Assembly (NCBI RefSeq): GCF_019075875.1
Contig: NZ_JAHOOZ010000001.1
Location: 248,001 to 312,000 of the forward strand
DNA: 64,000 bases
DNA from: Novosphingobium sp. G106
Lineage (GTDB): Bacteria > Pseudomonadota > Alphaproteobacteria > Sphingomonadales > Sphingomonadaceae
Direction: 5' to 3'
Position numbers and translations under genes: made by a program. The notes below the pieces were generated by a model. That model was not told where the DNA came from. It ran no database searches and saw nothing but the letters and a program-made list of their open reading frames with translations. How positions within the stretch are numbered: position 1 is the first letter of the stretch; each line of letters starts with the position of its first letter. Of the stretch, positions 26,362 to 35,080 are shown one piece after another.

Positions 26362-27273
26362 GTGAAAAAAACGATCAAGCGCGTAGTGCTCTGGGGTTTG
26401 CTGCCAATCGCGACAATCATCGCGATCATGGTGGTGTTCAATTGGGACCTCGTCGAGCGCGTGTTTTTGGGCGGCGTAAAAGTCTACGAAACCCAGCCGC
26501 CCGCTCTTCCGGGCGACCTCAAGCATCCGGCTGTCCTCGTTTTCTCCAAGACCAACGGTTATCGTCACGAAGAGGCGATCCCGGCGGCCAATGCGCTGTT
26601 TGCCCAGATCGCGAAGGACAAGGGCTGGGGCTATTTCCAGACCGAGAACGGCGCGACCTTCTCGCCCGAGATCCTTTCGCGTTTCGACGCTGTCGTGTTC
26701 AACAACGTCAGCGGCGACGTGTTCACTCCGGCACAGCGCGAAGCCTTCAAGACCTGGCTCGAGAGCGGCGGCGGCTTTGTCGGCATCCATGCGGCGGGCG
26801 ACAGTTCGCACGAGAAATGGGGCTGGTACATGAACGACGTCATCGGCGCCGTCTTCACCCAGCACACGATGAAGCCGCAGTTCCAGAAGGCGACCGTTCA
26901 TGTCGAGGATGCGAGGCACCCGGCGACGCAGGGCCTGCCGGCCTCTTGGGCTCGCACCGAGGAGTGGTACTCGTTCGCCAAGTCGCCGCGCGGCAAGGGC
27001 TACGGCATTCTCGTGACGGTCGACGAGAAGACCTACAATCCCGAGGGTGTGTTCGGGAAGGACCTGCACATGGGCGATCACCCGATGGTGTGGTGGCACT
27101 GCGCGGGCAAGGGCCGGGTGCTCTACTCCGCCTTCGGTCACCAAGCGGCCGCCTATGCCGAGCCGGAATACCGCACGCTGCTGACCAGCGCCGTTACCTG
27201 GGCCGCGCACCAGCAGGGCAGCGAATGCGGCGCGACGCCGGCTGCTCCACCCGCAGCGGAGAAGGTGCCGTGA
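26362..27273 (+). CDS. ThuA-domain protein, membrane-anchored
   Basis: About 303 residues from a GTG at 26362, after a purine-rich run. It has an N-terminal membrane anchor (VVLWGLLPIATIIAIMVVF), then the class I glutamine-amidotransferase-like ThuA fold: VLVFSKTNGYRHEEAI, FDAVVFNNVSGDVFT, GGGFVGIHAAGDSSHE, EEWYSF, and GDHPMVWWH. ThuA proteins work with a ThuB oxidoreductase in trehalose and 3-keto-disaccharide use in rhizobia. It overlaps the Gfo/Idh/MocA gene by GTGA. Related to the ThuA protein at 35081. Confidence 0.84.
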   Translation: MKKTIKRVVLWGLLPIATIIAIMVVFNWDLVERVFLGGVKVYETQPPALPGDLKHPAVLVFSKTNGYRHEEAIPAANALFAQIAKDKGWGYFQTENGATFSPEILSRFDAVVFNNVSGDVFTPAQREAFKTWLESGGGFVGIHAAGDSSHEKWGWYMNDVIGAVFTQHTMKPQFQKATVHVEDARHPATQGLPASWARTEEWYSFAKSPRGKGYGILVTVDEKTYNPEGVFGKDLHMGDHPMVWWHCAGKGRVLYSAFGHQAAAYAEPEYRTLLTSAVTWAAHQQGSECGATPAAPPAAEKVP

Positions 27274-28409
27274 AACCCGTCCGCTACGGCATGGTCGGCG
27301 GCGGCCAGGGCGCCTTCATCGGCTGCGTCCACCGCACTGCTGCGGCGATTGCCGGCAACTGGCAACTCGTCGCCGGCGCATTCTCCTCGACGCCGGAGAA
27401 GTCGAAGGCTTCGGGTCTCGAGATCGGTGTCGATCCCGAGCGGACTTACGGTTCGTGGGCCGAAATGCTCGAGGCCGAGGTTGCGCTGCCCGCCGACCGG
27501 CGGATCGAGGCGGTCTCGATCGTCACGCCCAATCACATGCACGCCCCGCCGGCCATTGCCGCGATGGAAGCGGGCTTCGACGTCATCATCGACAAGCCGC
27601 TCGCCGATAGCCTGGCGAACGCGCAGGCCATCGCCGATGCCGCCGCGCGCACCGGCCGCAGGATCGCGGTGACGCACACCTATACCGGCTATCCGCTGGT
27701 CAAGCTGATGCGCAAGCTGGTCGCGGGCGGTGAGGTCGGGGCGGTACGCCGTGTCTCGGTCAAATACACGCAGGACTGGCTCAGCCGCGCCGAGGACCTC
27801 GAAGGCAACAAGCAGGCCGAATGGCGCGTCGATCCGACGCGCTCTGGCGACGCCGGCGCATTCGGCGACATCGGCACCCATGCCGCTAACCTCGTCGAAT
27901 TCATCACCGGCGAGCGCATTGCTGCGCTCTGCGCCGAGCTCAGCATGCTGCCCGGGCGCCGCATCGACGACGACGGCGCGGCGCTGTTCCGCCTCGCCGG
28001 CGGCGGCAAGGGCACGCTGACCGCGAGCCAGGTCTGCGTCGGCGACATGAACGACCTCGCCATCGCGGTCTATTGCGAGGAGGCCGGGCTGCACTGGCGC
28101 CAGGAACAGCCCAACACCTTGACGATCAAGCGGCGCGAACGGCCCGACGAGGTGTACCACGCCGGTGCCAACCGGGCCTACGTACCCGGCGACATCGCCG
28201 CGATCCAGCGCACGCCCGGCGGCCATCCCGAAGGCTACCTCGAAGCCTTCGCCAACATCTACCGGGCCTTCGGCGAGCAGCTCCGCGGTGCTCCGGCACC
28301 GCAGGACGAGCCCGGCTATGCGACGATGGCCGACGCGCTCGCCGGCATGAATTTCCTGCGCGCCGCGCTCCAGTCCAGCCGCGACGGCGCGGTCTGGATC
28401 GACCTCTGA
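27270..28409 (+). CDS. Gfo/Idh/MocA-family NAD(P)-dependent oxidoreductase
   Basis: A 379-residue oxidoreductase from a GTG that overlaps the ThuA stop. It has the Rossmann motif GMVGGGQGAFIG, then SIVTPNHMHAPPAIAAMEAGFDVIIDKPLA with the EKP-type lysine (DKP) of the family. A dimerisation beta-sheet domain with GDAGAFGDIGTHAANL follows. This family includes ThuB and DgpA-type enzymes that oxidise or reduce the C3 position of glycosides. Position between ThuA and a TIM-barrel isomerase fits a cytosolic 3-keto-glycoside step. Confidence 0.88.
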   Translation: MKPVRYGMVGGGQGAFIGCVHRTAAAIAGNWQLVAGAFSSTPEKSKASGLEIGVDPERTYGSWAEMLEAEVALPADRRIEAVSIVTPNHMHAPPAIAAMEAGFDVIIDKPLADSLANAQAIADAAARTGRRIAVTHTYTGYPLVKLMRKLVAGGEVGAVRRVSVKYTQDWLSRAEDLEGNKQAEWRVDPTRSGDAGAFGDIGTHAANLVEFITGERIAALCAELSMLPGRRIDDDGAALFRLAGGGKGTLTASQVCVGDMNDLAIAVYCEEAGLHWRQEQPNTLTIKRRERPDEVYHAGANRAYVPGDIAAIQRTPGGHPEGYLEAFANIYRAFGEQLRGAPAPQDEPGYATMADALAGMNFLRAALQSSRDGAVWIDL

Positions 28410-28419
28410 AGAGGATGCA

Positions 28420-29472
28420 ATGATGAAGGGTCCCGCCATCTTCCTCGCCCAGTTCGCCGGAGACGAGGCGCCGTTCAACTCGCTGGGTGCGATCACGAAA
28501 TGGGCCGGTTCGCTCGGTTACAAGGGCGTGCAGATACCAACCTGGGACGGCCGTCTATTCGACCTGGAGAAGGCGGCTGAGAGCCAGGACTACGTCGATG
28601 AAGTCAAAGGCATCTGCGCCGAGGCCGGCGTCGAGGTGACCGAGCTGTCGACGCATCTCCAGGGCCAGCTCGTCGCGAGCCACCCGGCTTACGATACGCT
28701 GTTCGATGGCTTCGCCCCGCCGCAGGTCCACAACAACGTCGGCGCGCGCACCGATTGGGCGGTCGAGCAGCTGGGCCTCGCCGCCAAGGCCAGCCGGCGC
28801 TTCGGCTGCACGGCCCACGCGACTTTCTCGGGCGCGCTGATGTGGCACATGGTCTACCCCTGGCCGCAGCGCCCCGCCGGTCTGGTCGAGGAAGGCTTCG
28901 CCGAACTCGGTCGCCGCTGGAAACCGATCCTGGACAAGTTCGACGAGAACGGCGTCGACGCCTGCTACGAACTACATCCCGGCGAAGACCTGCACGACGG
29001 CGTCACTTTCGACCGCTTCCTCGAAGCGGTCGGCAACCATGCGCGCTCGAATATCCTCTACGATCCGTCGCACTTCGTGCTGCAGCAGCTCGACTACCTG
29101 GCCTTCATCGACATCTACCACGAGCGGATCAAGGCCTTCCACGTCAAGGACGCAGAGTTCCGCCCGAACGGCCGCGCCGGGGTCTATGGCTCCTATTCGG
29201 GCTGGGTAGACCGGCCGGGCCGGTTCCGCTCGCTGGGCGATGGGCAGATCGATTTCGGCGCCATTTTCTCGAAGCTGACGCAGTATGGCTACGACGGTTG
29301 GGCGGTGCTCGAATGGGAGTGCGCGCTCAAGCATCCCGAGCAGGGCGCGGCCGAGGGCGCACCGTTCATCGCCCGCCACATGATCCGCAAGGCAGAGAAG
29401 GCGTTCGACGACTTCGCCGGAACGGGTTCCGACAAGGCCCTGATCGCCAAGGTCCTCGGGCTCGGCGCGTGA
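28420..29472 (+). CDS. Cytosolic TIM-barrel sugar isomerase/epimerase
   Basis: A 350-residue xylose-isomerase-like TIM-barrel protein without a leader peptide. It has SLGYKGVQIPTWD, EVTELSTHLQGQL, CYELHPGEDLHDG, NILYDPSHFVLQQLDY, AFHVKDAEF and WAVLEWECALK. The Glu/Asp/His/Glu metal set is visible. Relatives act on inosose, hydroxypyruvate, or as the DgpB-type lyase half that cleaves 3-keto-glycosides. It begins 10 bp after the Gfo/Idh/MocA gene, which supports that pairing. It differs clearly from the two Tat-exported barrels. Confidence 0.85.
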   Translation: MMKGPAIFLAQFAGDEAPFNSLGAITKWAGSLGYKGVQIPTWDGRLFDLEKAAESQDYVDEVKGICAEAGVEVTELSTHLQGQLVASHPAYDTLFDGFAPPQVHNNVGARTDWAVEQLGLAAKASRRFGCTAHATFSGALMWHMVYPWPQRPAGLVEEGFAELGRRWKPILDKFDENGVDACYELHPGEDLHDGVTFDRFLEAVGNHARSNILYDPSHFVLQQLDYLAFIDIYHERIKAFHVKDAEFRPNGRAGVYGSYSGWVDRPGRFRSLGDGQIDFGAIFSKLTQYGYDGWAVLEWECALKHPEQGAAEGAPFIARHMIRKAEKAFDDFAGTGSDKALIAKVLGLGA

Positions 29473-29499
29473 AACGATAACAGAACGGGATTGAGGGAT

Positions 29500-30822
29500 A
29501 TGGCCGAAGGTTACAACCGCAGAAGCATCTTCTGGATCTGCGTGCTGGCGCTGTTCACGGCGGCGCTGTCGTTCTCGATCCGCACCGGTGCGTCGGGCGC
29601 GATCAAGGCGGCGGTGCTCGATCCGGCGGTTCCGGCCCATTCGGGCGAATGGATCGCCGCGGCGCTGGGCAACTCGTTCCTCGGTTTCGCGCTGAGCCTG
29701 CTGGTGATCAGTCCGTTGCTCGATCTGATCGGCGCCAAGCGGGCGATCCTCTTCGCCTCGGCCTGCTTCATCGTCGGGCCGGCGTTGATTCTGCTGTCGC
29801 CGAGCATGACCGGGATTGGCCAGGTCTATGGCCTGCTGACTGCGGGTATGGTCGTCTCGGGCTTCGGTTGGGGGGCCTCCGAAGCGTCGATCAATCCCGT
29901 TGTCGCGACGCTCTTTCCGGACGAGAAGACTGGCAAGCTCAATGCTCTCCACGCCTGGTGGCCGGCGGGCATCGTCACTGGCGGCCTGGCCAGTCTGCTG
30001 TTCTTCCAACAGCTCGGCCTGAGCTGGCAGGCGCTGATCGGCCTGATCCCTATCTCGGGTGCGGTGTTCGGGCTCTGGGCGCTGACCCAGCGCTTTCCCA
30101 AGACCGAGAGCACGGTTCAGGGCGTGCCGTTCATAGCCATGCTGGCGGAGCCGTTCAAGCGGCCGACCTTCTGGATATTCCCGGCGATCATGTTCCTCAC
30201 CGCCTCTGCCGAGCTAGCGCCGGGGTCCTGGGTCGATATCGCGCTGACCCAGACCGTCGGCATGCCGGGCATCCTGGTGTTGATCTACGTCTCGGCGATC
30301 ATGTTCGTCATGCGCCATTTCGCAGGTGCGCTCGAAAAGCGCTTCTCCGACATGGGCCTGCTTTGCATGTGCACGATCCCGGCCGCTATCGGGCTCTACC
30401 TGCTCAGCGTGGCGAATTCGCCGTTGACCGCGATCGTCGCGGCAACGCTCTGGGCCTTCGGCGTCTGTTTCATGTGGCCGACGATGATCGCCGCCTCGGC
30501 GCGGCGCTTTCCACGCGGCGGGCCGTGGTCGATCGGCATCGTCGGCTTCGCCGGGGCCATGGCGATCTATTTCGTGCTGCCCGAGATCGGCAAGATCTAC
30601 GACAAGGCCAAGCTCGACAAGGCCGGCGGCGAGAGCGCCTTCGCCGCGCTCCAGCCCGGCCCCGAGCTCAGTCATGTCCTGGCCTATGCCGCCCAGCAGT
30701 CGTTCCAGGTGATCGCGCTCGTGCCCACCGTACTGTTCTTCATTTTCGGCGCGGTCTGGCTGGCCGAACGCGGCGGCAGGGCCAAGCGGGGCGGTGCCGT
30801 GGCAGCGGAGCAATCGGCATGA
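29500..30822 (+). CDS. MFS sugar transporter
   Basis: A 440-residue integral membrane protein with about 12 hydrophobic segments and the MFS layout: ISPLLDLIGAKRAILFASACF after TM2, and a central loop QRFPKTESTVQGVPF between the halves. Motif GFGWGASEASINPVVATLFPDEKTGKLNALHAWWPAG in TM4-5 resembles the fucose/glucose permease group. The ATG at 29500 follows GGGATTGAGGG. Its stop overlaps the next start (ATGA). It probably imports the sugar or keto-sugar released in the periplasm. Confidence 0.85.
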   Translation: MAEGYNRRSIFWICVLALFTAALSFSIRTGASGAIKAAVLDPAVPAHSGEWIAAALGNSFLGFALSLLVISPLLDLIGAKRAILFASACFIVGPALILLSPSMTGIGQVYGLLTAGMVVSGFGWGASEASINPVVATLFPDEKTGKLNALHAWWPAGIVTGGLASLLFFQQLGLSWQALIGLIPISGAVFGLWALTQRFPKTESTVQGVPFIAMLAEPFKRPTFWIFPAIMFLTASAELAPGSWVDIALTQTVGMPGILVLIYVSAIMFVMRHFAGALEKRFSDMGLLCMCTIPAAIGLYLLSVANSPLTAIVAATLWAFGVCFMWPTMIAASARRFPRGGPWSIGIVGFAGAMAIYFVLPEIGKIYDKAKLDKAGGESAFAALQPGPELSHVLAYAAQQSFQVIALVPTVLFFIFGAVWLAERGGRAKRGGAVAAEQSA

Positions 30823-31004
30823 AGATTGGCATGAACCTGTTGCTCTGGACCGGCCATGTCGGCGAGGAGCATGTCCCCGTCCTGCGCGCGCTCAAGGCCG
30901 CCGGCTTCGACGGGGTCGAGGTGCCGGTCTTCGACGCCAACGACGGACAAGTCTACACCGAGAGCTACCAAATCATCCGCGATTGCTGGGACCGCGCAGC
31001 ATGA
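30819..31004 (+). pseudogene. Truncated TIM-barrel sugar isomerase (N-terminal stub)
   Basis: A 61-residue open frame that overlaps the MFS stop (ATGA) and whose own stop overlaps the next start (ATGA). It encodes only the first beta-alpha unit of an isomerase barrel: MKIGMNLLLWTGHVGEEHVP, then LKAAGFDGVEVPVFD. Full-length relatives have about 280 residues, so some 220 are missing. It is either a deletion scar kept in frame for translational coupling or a degenerate gene. Confidence 0.72.
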
Positions 31005-31963
31005 TCGGCACCGGTCGCCGCGCGTTCCTGAAAGGAGGGATCGCCACTATCATGGCCCTGTCTACGAAATCCGCCTCGGCGCGCAGCGCGCGCGGCTTCT
31101 TCGCACGGAACGGTCGCCCTATCGGTCTGCAACTCTACACGCTCGGCGAGGAAGCGGGGAACGATCTCGATGCGACTTTCGCCGCCGTAGCCGAGATCGG
31201 CTATCGTGACATCGAGCTGCCCAATCTATACGGTCACACTCCGGCGGAAGTGCGCGCTGCCGCCGACAAGGCGGGCGTTTCGATCAGCAGCCTCCATCTA
31301 GCGATGAGCACGCAGGGTGCCACCACGGGACTTTCGCTATCGAGCAGTCCGTCTGAGATCGCCGATGGGCTCGGCGCACTCGGTGCCAGACGGGCGGTCT
31401 TGCCTATCGCGCTGTTTCCCGAGAACTTCCGTCCGAAGATGGACGCCAATATCCAGGCCGCGATCGTGGAAGCGTTCGCTGCAGCCGGCGCGGACATCTG
31501 GAAACGCACCGCCGCGGTGCTCAACGAACGTGGCACCGCGTTGAAGCCGCTCGGCGTCAGCCTGGGCTATCACAATCACAACCTCGAGTTCGCGCCAATC
31601 GGCAACACGACGGGCTGGGACATCCTCGTTGCCGAATGCGATCCCGCGCTGGTCGATTTTGAGGTCGACGTGGGCTGGATCGCGACCGCCGGGCTTGATC
31701 CCGCCGTGTTCCTCGCGAAGCACAAGGGCCGTGTCAGTCAGCTTCACGTCAAGGACGTCGCGGCGTCCAATAGCGTCAATTTCGCGCTGTCTATGCAGCC
31801 CGCCGAAGTGGGTTCGGGCAAGCTCGACTGGGCTCGCATCCTGCCAGCCGCGCAGGCGGCGGGCGTGCAGCACTTCTACGTCGAGCAGGAAGCGCCCTTC
31901 GCCTTGCCGAGGTTAGAATCCATCCGCCGATCCTTCGCATTCCTGTCCGGACTCCAGGCATGA
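31001..31963 (+). CDS. Twin-arginine-exported TIM-barrel sugar isomerase/epimerase (module copy 2)
   Basis: A 320-residue paralogue of the protein at 22442. It has a twin-arginine leader (GRRAFLKGGIATIMAL), then IGLQLYTLGEEAG, IGYRDIELPN, GYHNHNLEFAP, EVDVGWIATAGLD, QLHVKDVA and HFYVEQEAPFALPR. The metal-binding His, Glu and Asp positions match. It starts by ATGA overlap with the stub. Export with a GMC dehydrogenase suggests periplasmic processing of an oxidised glycoside. Leader type and order (isomerase, small subunit, GMC) are the same as in copy 1. Confidence 0.85.
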   Translation: MIGTGRRAFLKGGIATIMALSTKSASARSARGFFARNGRPIGLQLYTLGEEAGNDLDATFAAVAEIGYRDIELPNLYGHTPAEVRAAADKAGVSISSLHLAMSTQGATTGLSLSSSPSEIADGLGALGARRAVLPIALFPENFRPKMDANIQAAIVEAFAAAGADIWKRTAAVLNERGTALKPLGVSLGYHNHNLEFAPIGNTTGWDILVAECDPALVDFEVDVGWIATAGLDPAVFLAKHKGRVSQLHVKDVAASNSVNFALSMQPAEVGSGKLDWARILPAAQAAGVQHFYVEQEAPFALPRLESIRRSFAFLSGLQA

Positions 31964-32033
31964 GCCGCAGTGCAACGACCTTCGATATCCATCCATGCCA
32001 GGCGTCAGATCCGGCAGAAGGGGAGTACCATCC

Positions 32034-32660
32034 ATGACTGACATTTCGCAGATCGACCGCCGGTCGCTGCTCAGCGCGGCGCTCACGTTGGTGGGCGCGA
32101 CGGCCGCCGCGGGCTTCAGCCCCGAGGCCTTCGCCAAGGCCGCGGCGCGGCCCAAGCCCTATCTCGATCCGGCGAGCTTTGCGTTGCTCAGCGCGATTGC
32201 CGATACGATCATTCCGCAGACCGACACGCCCGGCGCAATCGGAGCGCACGTGCCTGCGAAATTCGATGCCTTGTTGATCAACTGGGCTGCGCCCCAGCGC
32301 CGGGCCGAGCTTTCCGGTGCGATGGCCGGGATCGACCGCGAGGCCAAGGAAAAGCGAGGCAAGGGTTTTGCCGAGCTATCGCCAGATCAGCGCAAGGAGC
32401 TACTCGCCGCGCACGATATTGCCGGACTAAAGCCAGTCCCGCGCACCGACAAGCTGACGGGCATGCGCGCGATGATGGCAGGCCCGTCCGTGGCGGACCC
32501 CGGCTACGCGAAGCTCAAAGAGCTGATCGTGCTGCTCTATTACTATTCCGAAGAGGCCCTGACCACCGAGCTCGTCTACGAGCACGTCCCCGGCGGCTGG
32601 ACACCCTCGGTCAAGGCAACCCCCGAAACCCGCAACACCGGCGGGTTGGGCATGTTTTAA
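32034..32660 (+). CDS. Gluconate-2-dehydrogenase-subunit-3 family, Tat small subunit (copy 2)
   Basis: A 208-residue intact small subunit with a twin-arginine leader (DRRSLLSAALTLVGATAAAG), then SFALLSAIADTIIPQTDTPGAIGAHVPAKFD and the C-terminal YYYSEEALTTELVYEHVPGGW ending NTGGLGMF. It is collinear with the frameshifted copy at 23418. The ATG at 32034 is preceded by GGGGAG. It should escort the GMC subunit, encoded 15 bp downstream, through the Tat translocon. Confidence 0.87.
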   Translation: MTDISQIDRRSLLSAALTLVGATAAAGFSPEAFAKAAARPKPYLDPASFALLSAIADTIIPQTDTPGAIGAHVPAKFDALLINWAAPQRRAELSGAMAGIDREAKEKRGKGFAELSPDQRKELLAAHDIAGLKPVPRTDKLTGMRAMMAGPSVADPGYAKLKELIVLLYYYSEEALTTELVYEHVPGGWTPSVKATPETRNTGGLGMF

Positions 32661-32675
32661 GCGGAGATCCAGACA

Positions 32676-34358
32676 ATGTTCGATGCAATCGTAGTCGGCT
32701 CCGGCATGAGCGGCGGGATTTCCGCCAAGGAACTGTGCGAGCGGGGCCTCAAGGTCCTGGTGATCGAGCGCGGGCGCAAGCTCGTGCACGGCGAATCCTA
32801 CACGGACAATCTCCAGCCCTGGGAAGTGCCCAATGCGGGCATGGTCCCCGAGGAGGATCTCGCGCGCCACTACAAGATCCAGGGCGAGAGCTTCATGACC
32901 TCGCCGACCCAGCGATACTGGGTGAAGGACGACGAGAACCCCTACATCACCCCCGAAGGCAAGCCTTTCGACTGGATCCGCGGTTATCACCTGGGTGGCC
33001 GCTCGATCATGTGGGGCCGCCAGTCGTACCGCCTGTCAGCGCAGGACTTCGAAGCCAATGCCAAGGACGGCCATGGCTCGGACTGGCCGATCCGCTACGA
33101 CGACCTTGCGCCGTGGTATTCGCATATCGAGAAGTTCATCGGCGTCGCCGGCGACCGGGACGGCCTGCCGCAACTTCCCGACGGCGAGTACCTGCCGGCC
33201 TTCGGGCTCAACGACGGCGAACTCATGTTCAAGGCCGCGATCGAGAAGGCGTTCCCGGGCCGCAAGGTGATATCGGGACGCACGGCCAACCTGTCGAAGG
33301 CCCAGCCGCATCACGAGGAGCTGGGCCGCACCGATTGCCAGGCGCGCTCGCTCTGCGATCGCGGCTGTTCCTACGGCGCCTACCACTCGAGTCTGTCCTC
33401 GTCGCTGCCGGCTGCCGAGCGCACCGGCAACCTGACGATCGTCACCGATGCCATCGTCCATTCACTGGTCCATGACCCGAAGACCGGCAAGGTCACCGGC
33501 GTGCGGACGATCGATCAGAACACCAAGGTGGGCAAGACCTACCAGGCCAAGGTCGTATTTCTCAACGCCTCGACGATCGGCACCGCGCAGATCCTGCTCA
33601 ACTCGAAGTCCGAGGCCATGCCGCGTGGGCTCGCCAATTCGTCGGACATGGTCGGGCGCAACCTGATGGACCATCTGTTCGCGCTGTCCGTCTCCGGGAT
33701 TTTACCAAACGGCCCCCAGGACAGCTTCTACCACGGCCGCCGTCCGACCGGGATCTACATTCCGCGCTTCCGCAATGTCACCGAGCCCGGCGACTTCCTG
33801 CGCGGCTTCGGTTATCAGGGCGGCGTGTCCCGGATGAGCTGGCGGGCAGCCGTGGGACAGCCGGGGATCGGCGCGGAGCTCAAGGCGCGCACGCGCAAGC
33901 TGGGGCCTTGGTTTACCTACGTGTCGGGCTTCGGAGAAATGCTTCCGAACCGGGAAAACCGCGTGACGCTAAGTGCTACCAAGATTGATAAGTGGGGCAT
34001 TCCGATCGTCGAGGTCAACTGCGCGCACGGTGAGAACGAGGCAAAGATGGCCAAGCAGATCATCGAGGATGGCAAGGCTATGGTCCAGGCCGCCGGCGGT
34101 ATCGTCGTCTCGGTGAACGAAGAGCCGGGGGCGCCGGGCCTTGGCATCCATGAGATGGGCACGGCCTGCATGGGCAAGGATCCCAAGAGCTCGGTACTCA
34201 ACAAGCACAACCAGTCGCATGACGTGCCAAACCTGTTCATCACCGACGGTGCTGCGATGGCTTCGAGCGGTTGCCAGAACCCGTCGCTGACCTACATGGC
34301 GCTGAGCGCACGCGCGGCGCACCATGCCACCGAGTTCCTTAAGGCGGGGACTATCTGA
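32676..34358 (+). CDS. GMC-family FAD oxidoreductase, pyranose dehydrogenase catalytic subunit (copy 2)
   Basis: A 560-residue paralogue of the enzyme at 24016. It has VVGSGMSGGISAKELCERG, GGRSIMWGRQSYR, GRNLMDHLF, catalytic His492 in GIHEMG and Asn535 in QNPSLTYMALSARAA. The cysteine region here reads CQARSLCDRGC, one Cys fewer than in copy 1. No leader peptide, as expected for a hitch-hiker on the Tat small subunit. There is no cytochrome gene beside this copy, so it may use the copy-1 cytochrome or another acceptor. Confidence 0.88.
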   Translation: MFDAIVVGSGMSGGISAKELCERGLKVLVIERGRKLVHGESYTDNLQPWEVPNAGMVPEEDLARHYKIQGESFMTSPTQRYWVKDDENPYITPEGKPFDWIRGYHLGGRSIMWGRQSYRLSAQDFEANAKDGHGSDWPIRYDDLAPWYSHIEKFIGVAGDRDGLPQLPDGEYLPAFGLNDGELMFKAAIEKAFPGRKVISGRTANLSKAQPHHEELGRTDCQARSLCDRGCSYGAYHSSLSSSLPAAERTGNLTIVTDAIVHSLVHDPKTGKVTGVRTIDQNTKVGKTYQAKVVFLNASTIGTAQILLNSKSEAMPRGLANSSDMVGRNLMDHLFALSVSGILPNGPQDSFYHGRRPTGIYIPRFRNVTEPGDFLRGFGYQGGVSRMSWRAAVGQPGIGAELKARTRKLGPWFTYVSGFGEMLPNRENRVTLSATKIDKWGIPIVEVNCAHGENEAKMAKQIIEDGKAMVQAAGGIVVSVNEEPGAPGLGIHEMGTACMGKDPKSSVLNKHNQSHDVPNLFITDGAAMASSGCQNPSLTYMALSARAAHHATEFLKAGTI

Positions 34359-34371
34359 GGGGAACGCAGAC

Positions 34372-35055
34372 GTGGCCAGCAATCCAGGCATGGCTGCTGT
34401 CGCCGTTACCCCGCTTCAGGTGCCGGGGCGGCGCGGTCGGCCAACGGCCCCACATGTTGCGGCGATCGAGGACGAAATCCTCGACGCCGCGCACGCGCTG
34501 TTTCTCGAATTTGGCTACGCAGCCGTCTCGATGGAGGGCATCTCCGAGCGCGCCGGTATCTCCAAGGGCGCGCTCTATGCGCGGTACGCGGGCAAGGAGG
34601 CGCTGTTCCGCGCGGTCATCCGCAAGCGGTCGGACATATGGTCGGCCGAAGCGGGCACGCAGGATCATCTTATGCCGCGCGAGCTTGGGCTGCGGCTAAT
34701 TCACCACGCCCGGATGCTTGTGCGCATGTTTGCCCGGACCAAGTACTGTCAGACCTCGCAGTTGATCCAAACTACTGCAATCTCCTTTCCAGATATCGCG
34801 ATCTACTGGCAGCAAAATGGCGCCCGGAAATACATTGATTACCTGGCAGCGGATATGGCTTCGGTCGAGGGCCCAAACCGAGGAGACTGTCCAGATTGGC
34901 AGTTCCTCGCGTGGCTGCTCCTCGATGGATTGTCCGGCTGGTACGGCCTCGAGGCTTTGTTAGGCGCGGTTTCGGACGAGCGGATGGATTGCTTTGCCGG
35001 GCAACTCATTGAAACGATCCTTGCGGCGATTGCCGCGCATGAAAATCCGCTGTGA
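34372..35055 (+). CDS. TetR-family transcriptional regulator
   Basis: About 227 residues from a GTG at 34372, which follows GAGGGGAACGC; ATG 34390 is an alternative. The HTH is EDEILDAAHALFLEFGYAAVSMEGISERAGISKGALYARYAGKEALFRAVI, followed by a C-terminal domain with WQFLAWLLLDGLSGWYGLEALL. Located 13 bp after the GMC gene, it is probably co-transcribed with the second dehydrogenase module and acts as its local regulator. Confidence 0.85.
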   Translation: MASNPGMAAVAVTPLQVPGRRGRPTAPHVAAIEDEILDAAHALFLEFGYAAVSMEGISERAGISKGALYARYAGKEALFRAVIRKRSDIWSAEAGTQDHLMPRELGLRLIHHARMLVRMFARTKYCQTSQLIQTTAISFPDIAIYWQQNGARKYIDYLAADMASVEGPNRGDCPDWQFLAWLLLDGLSGWYGLEALLGAVSDERMDCFAGQLIETILAAIAAHENPL

Positions 35056-35080
35056 TCGCAGTTCAACTAAGGGGCATCCC

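Noticed and set aside
27153..28496. Leftward 447-codon frame opposite the Gfo/Idh/MocA gene
   Set aside because: Antisense shadow; no ribosome-binding site and no recognisable domain.
29649..31004. Rightward 451-codon frame overlapping the MFS gene
   Set aside because: Only its last 61 codons (the isomerase stub) look like protein; the rest is an Arg-rich alternate frame of the MFS gene.
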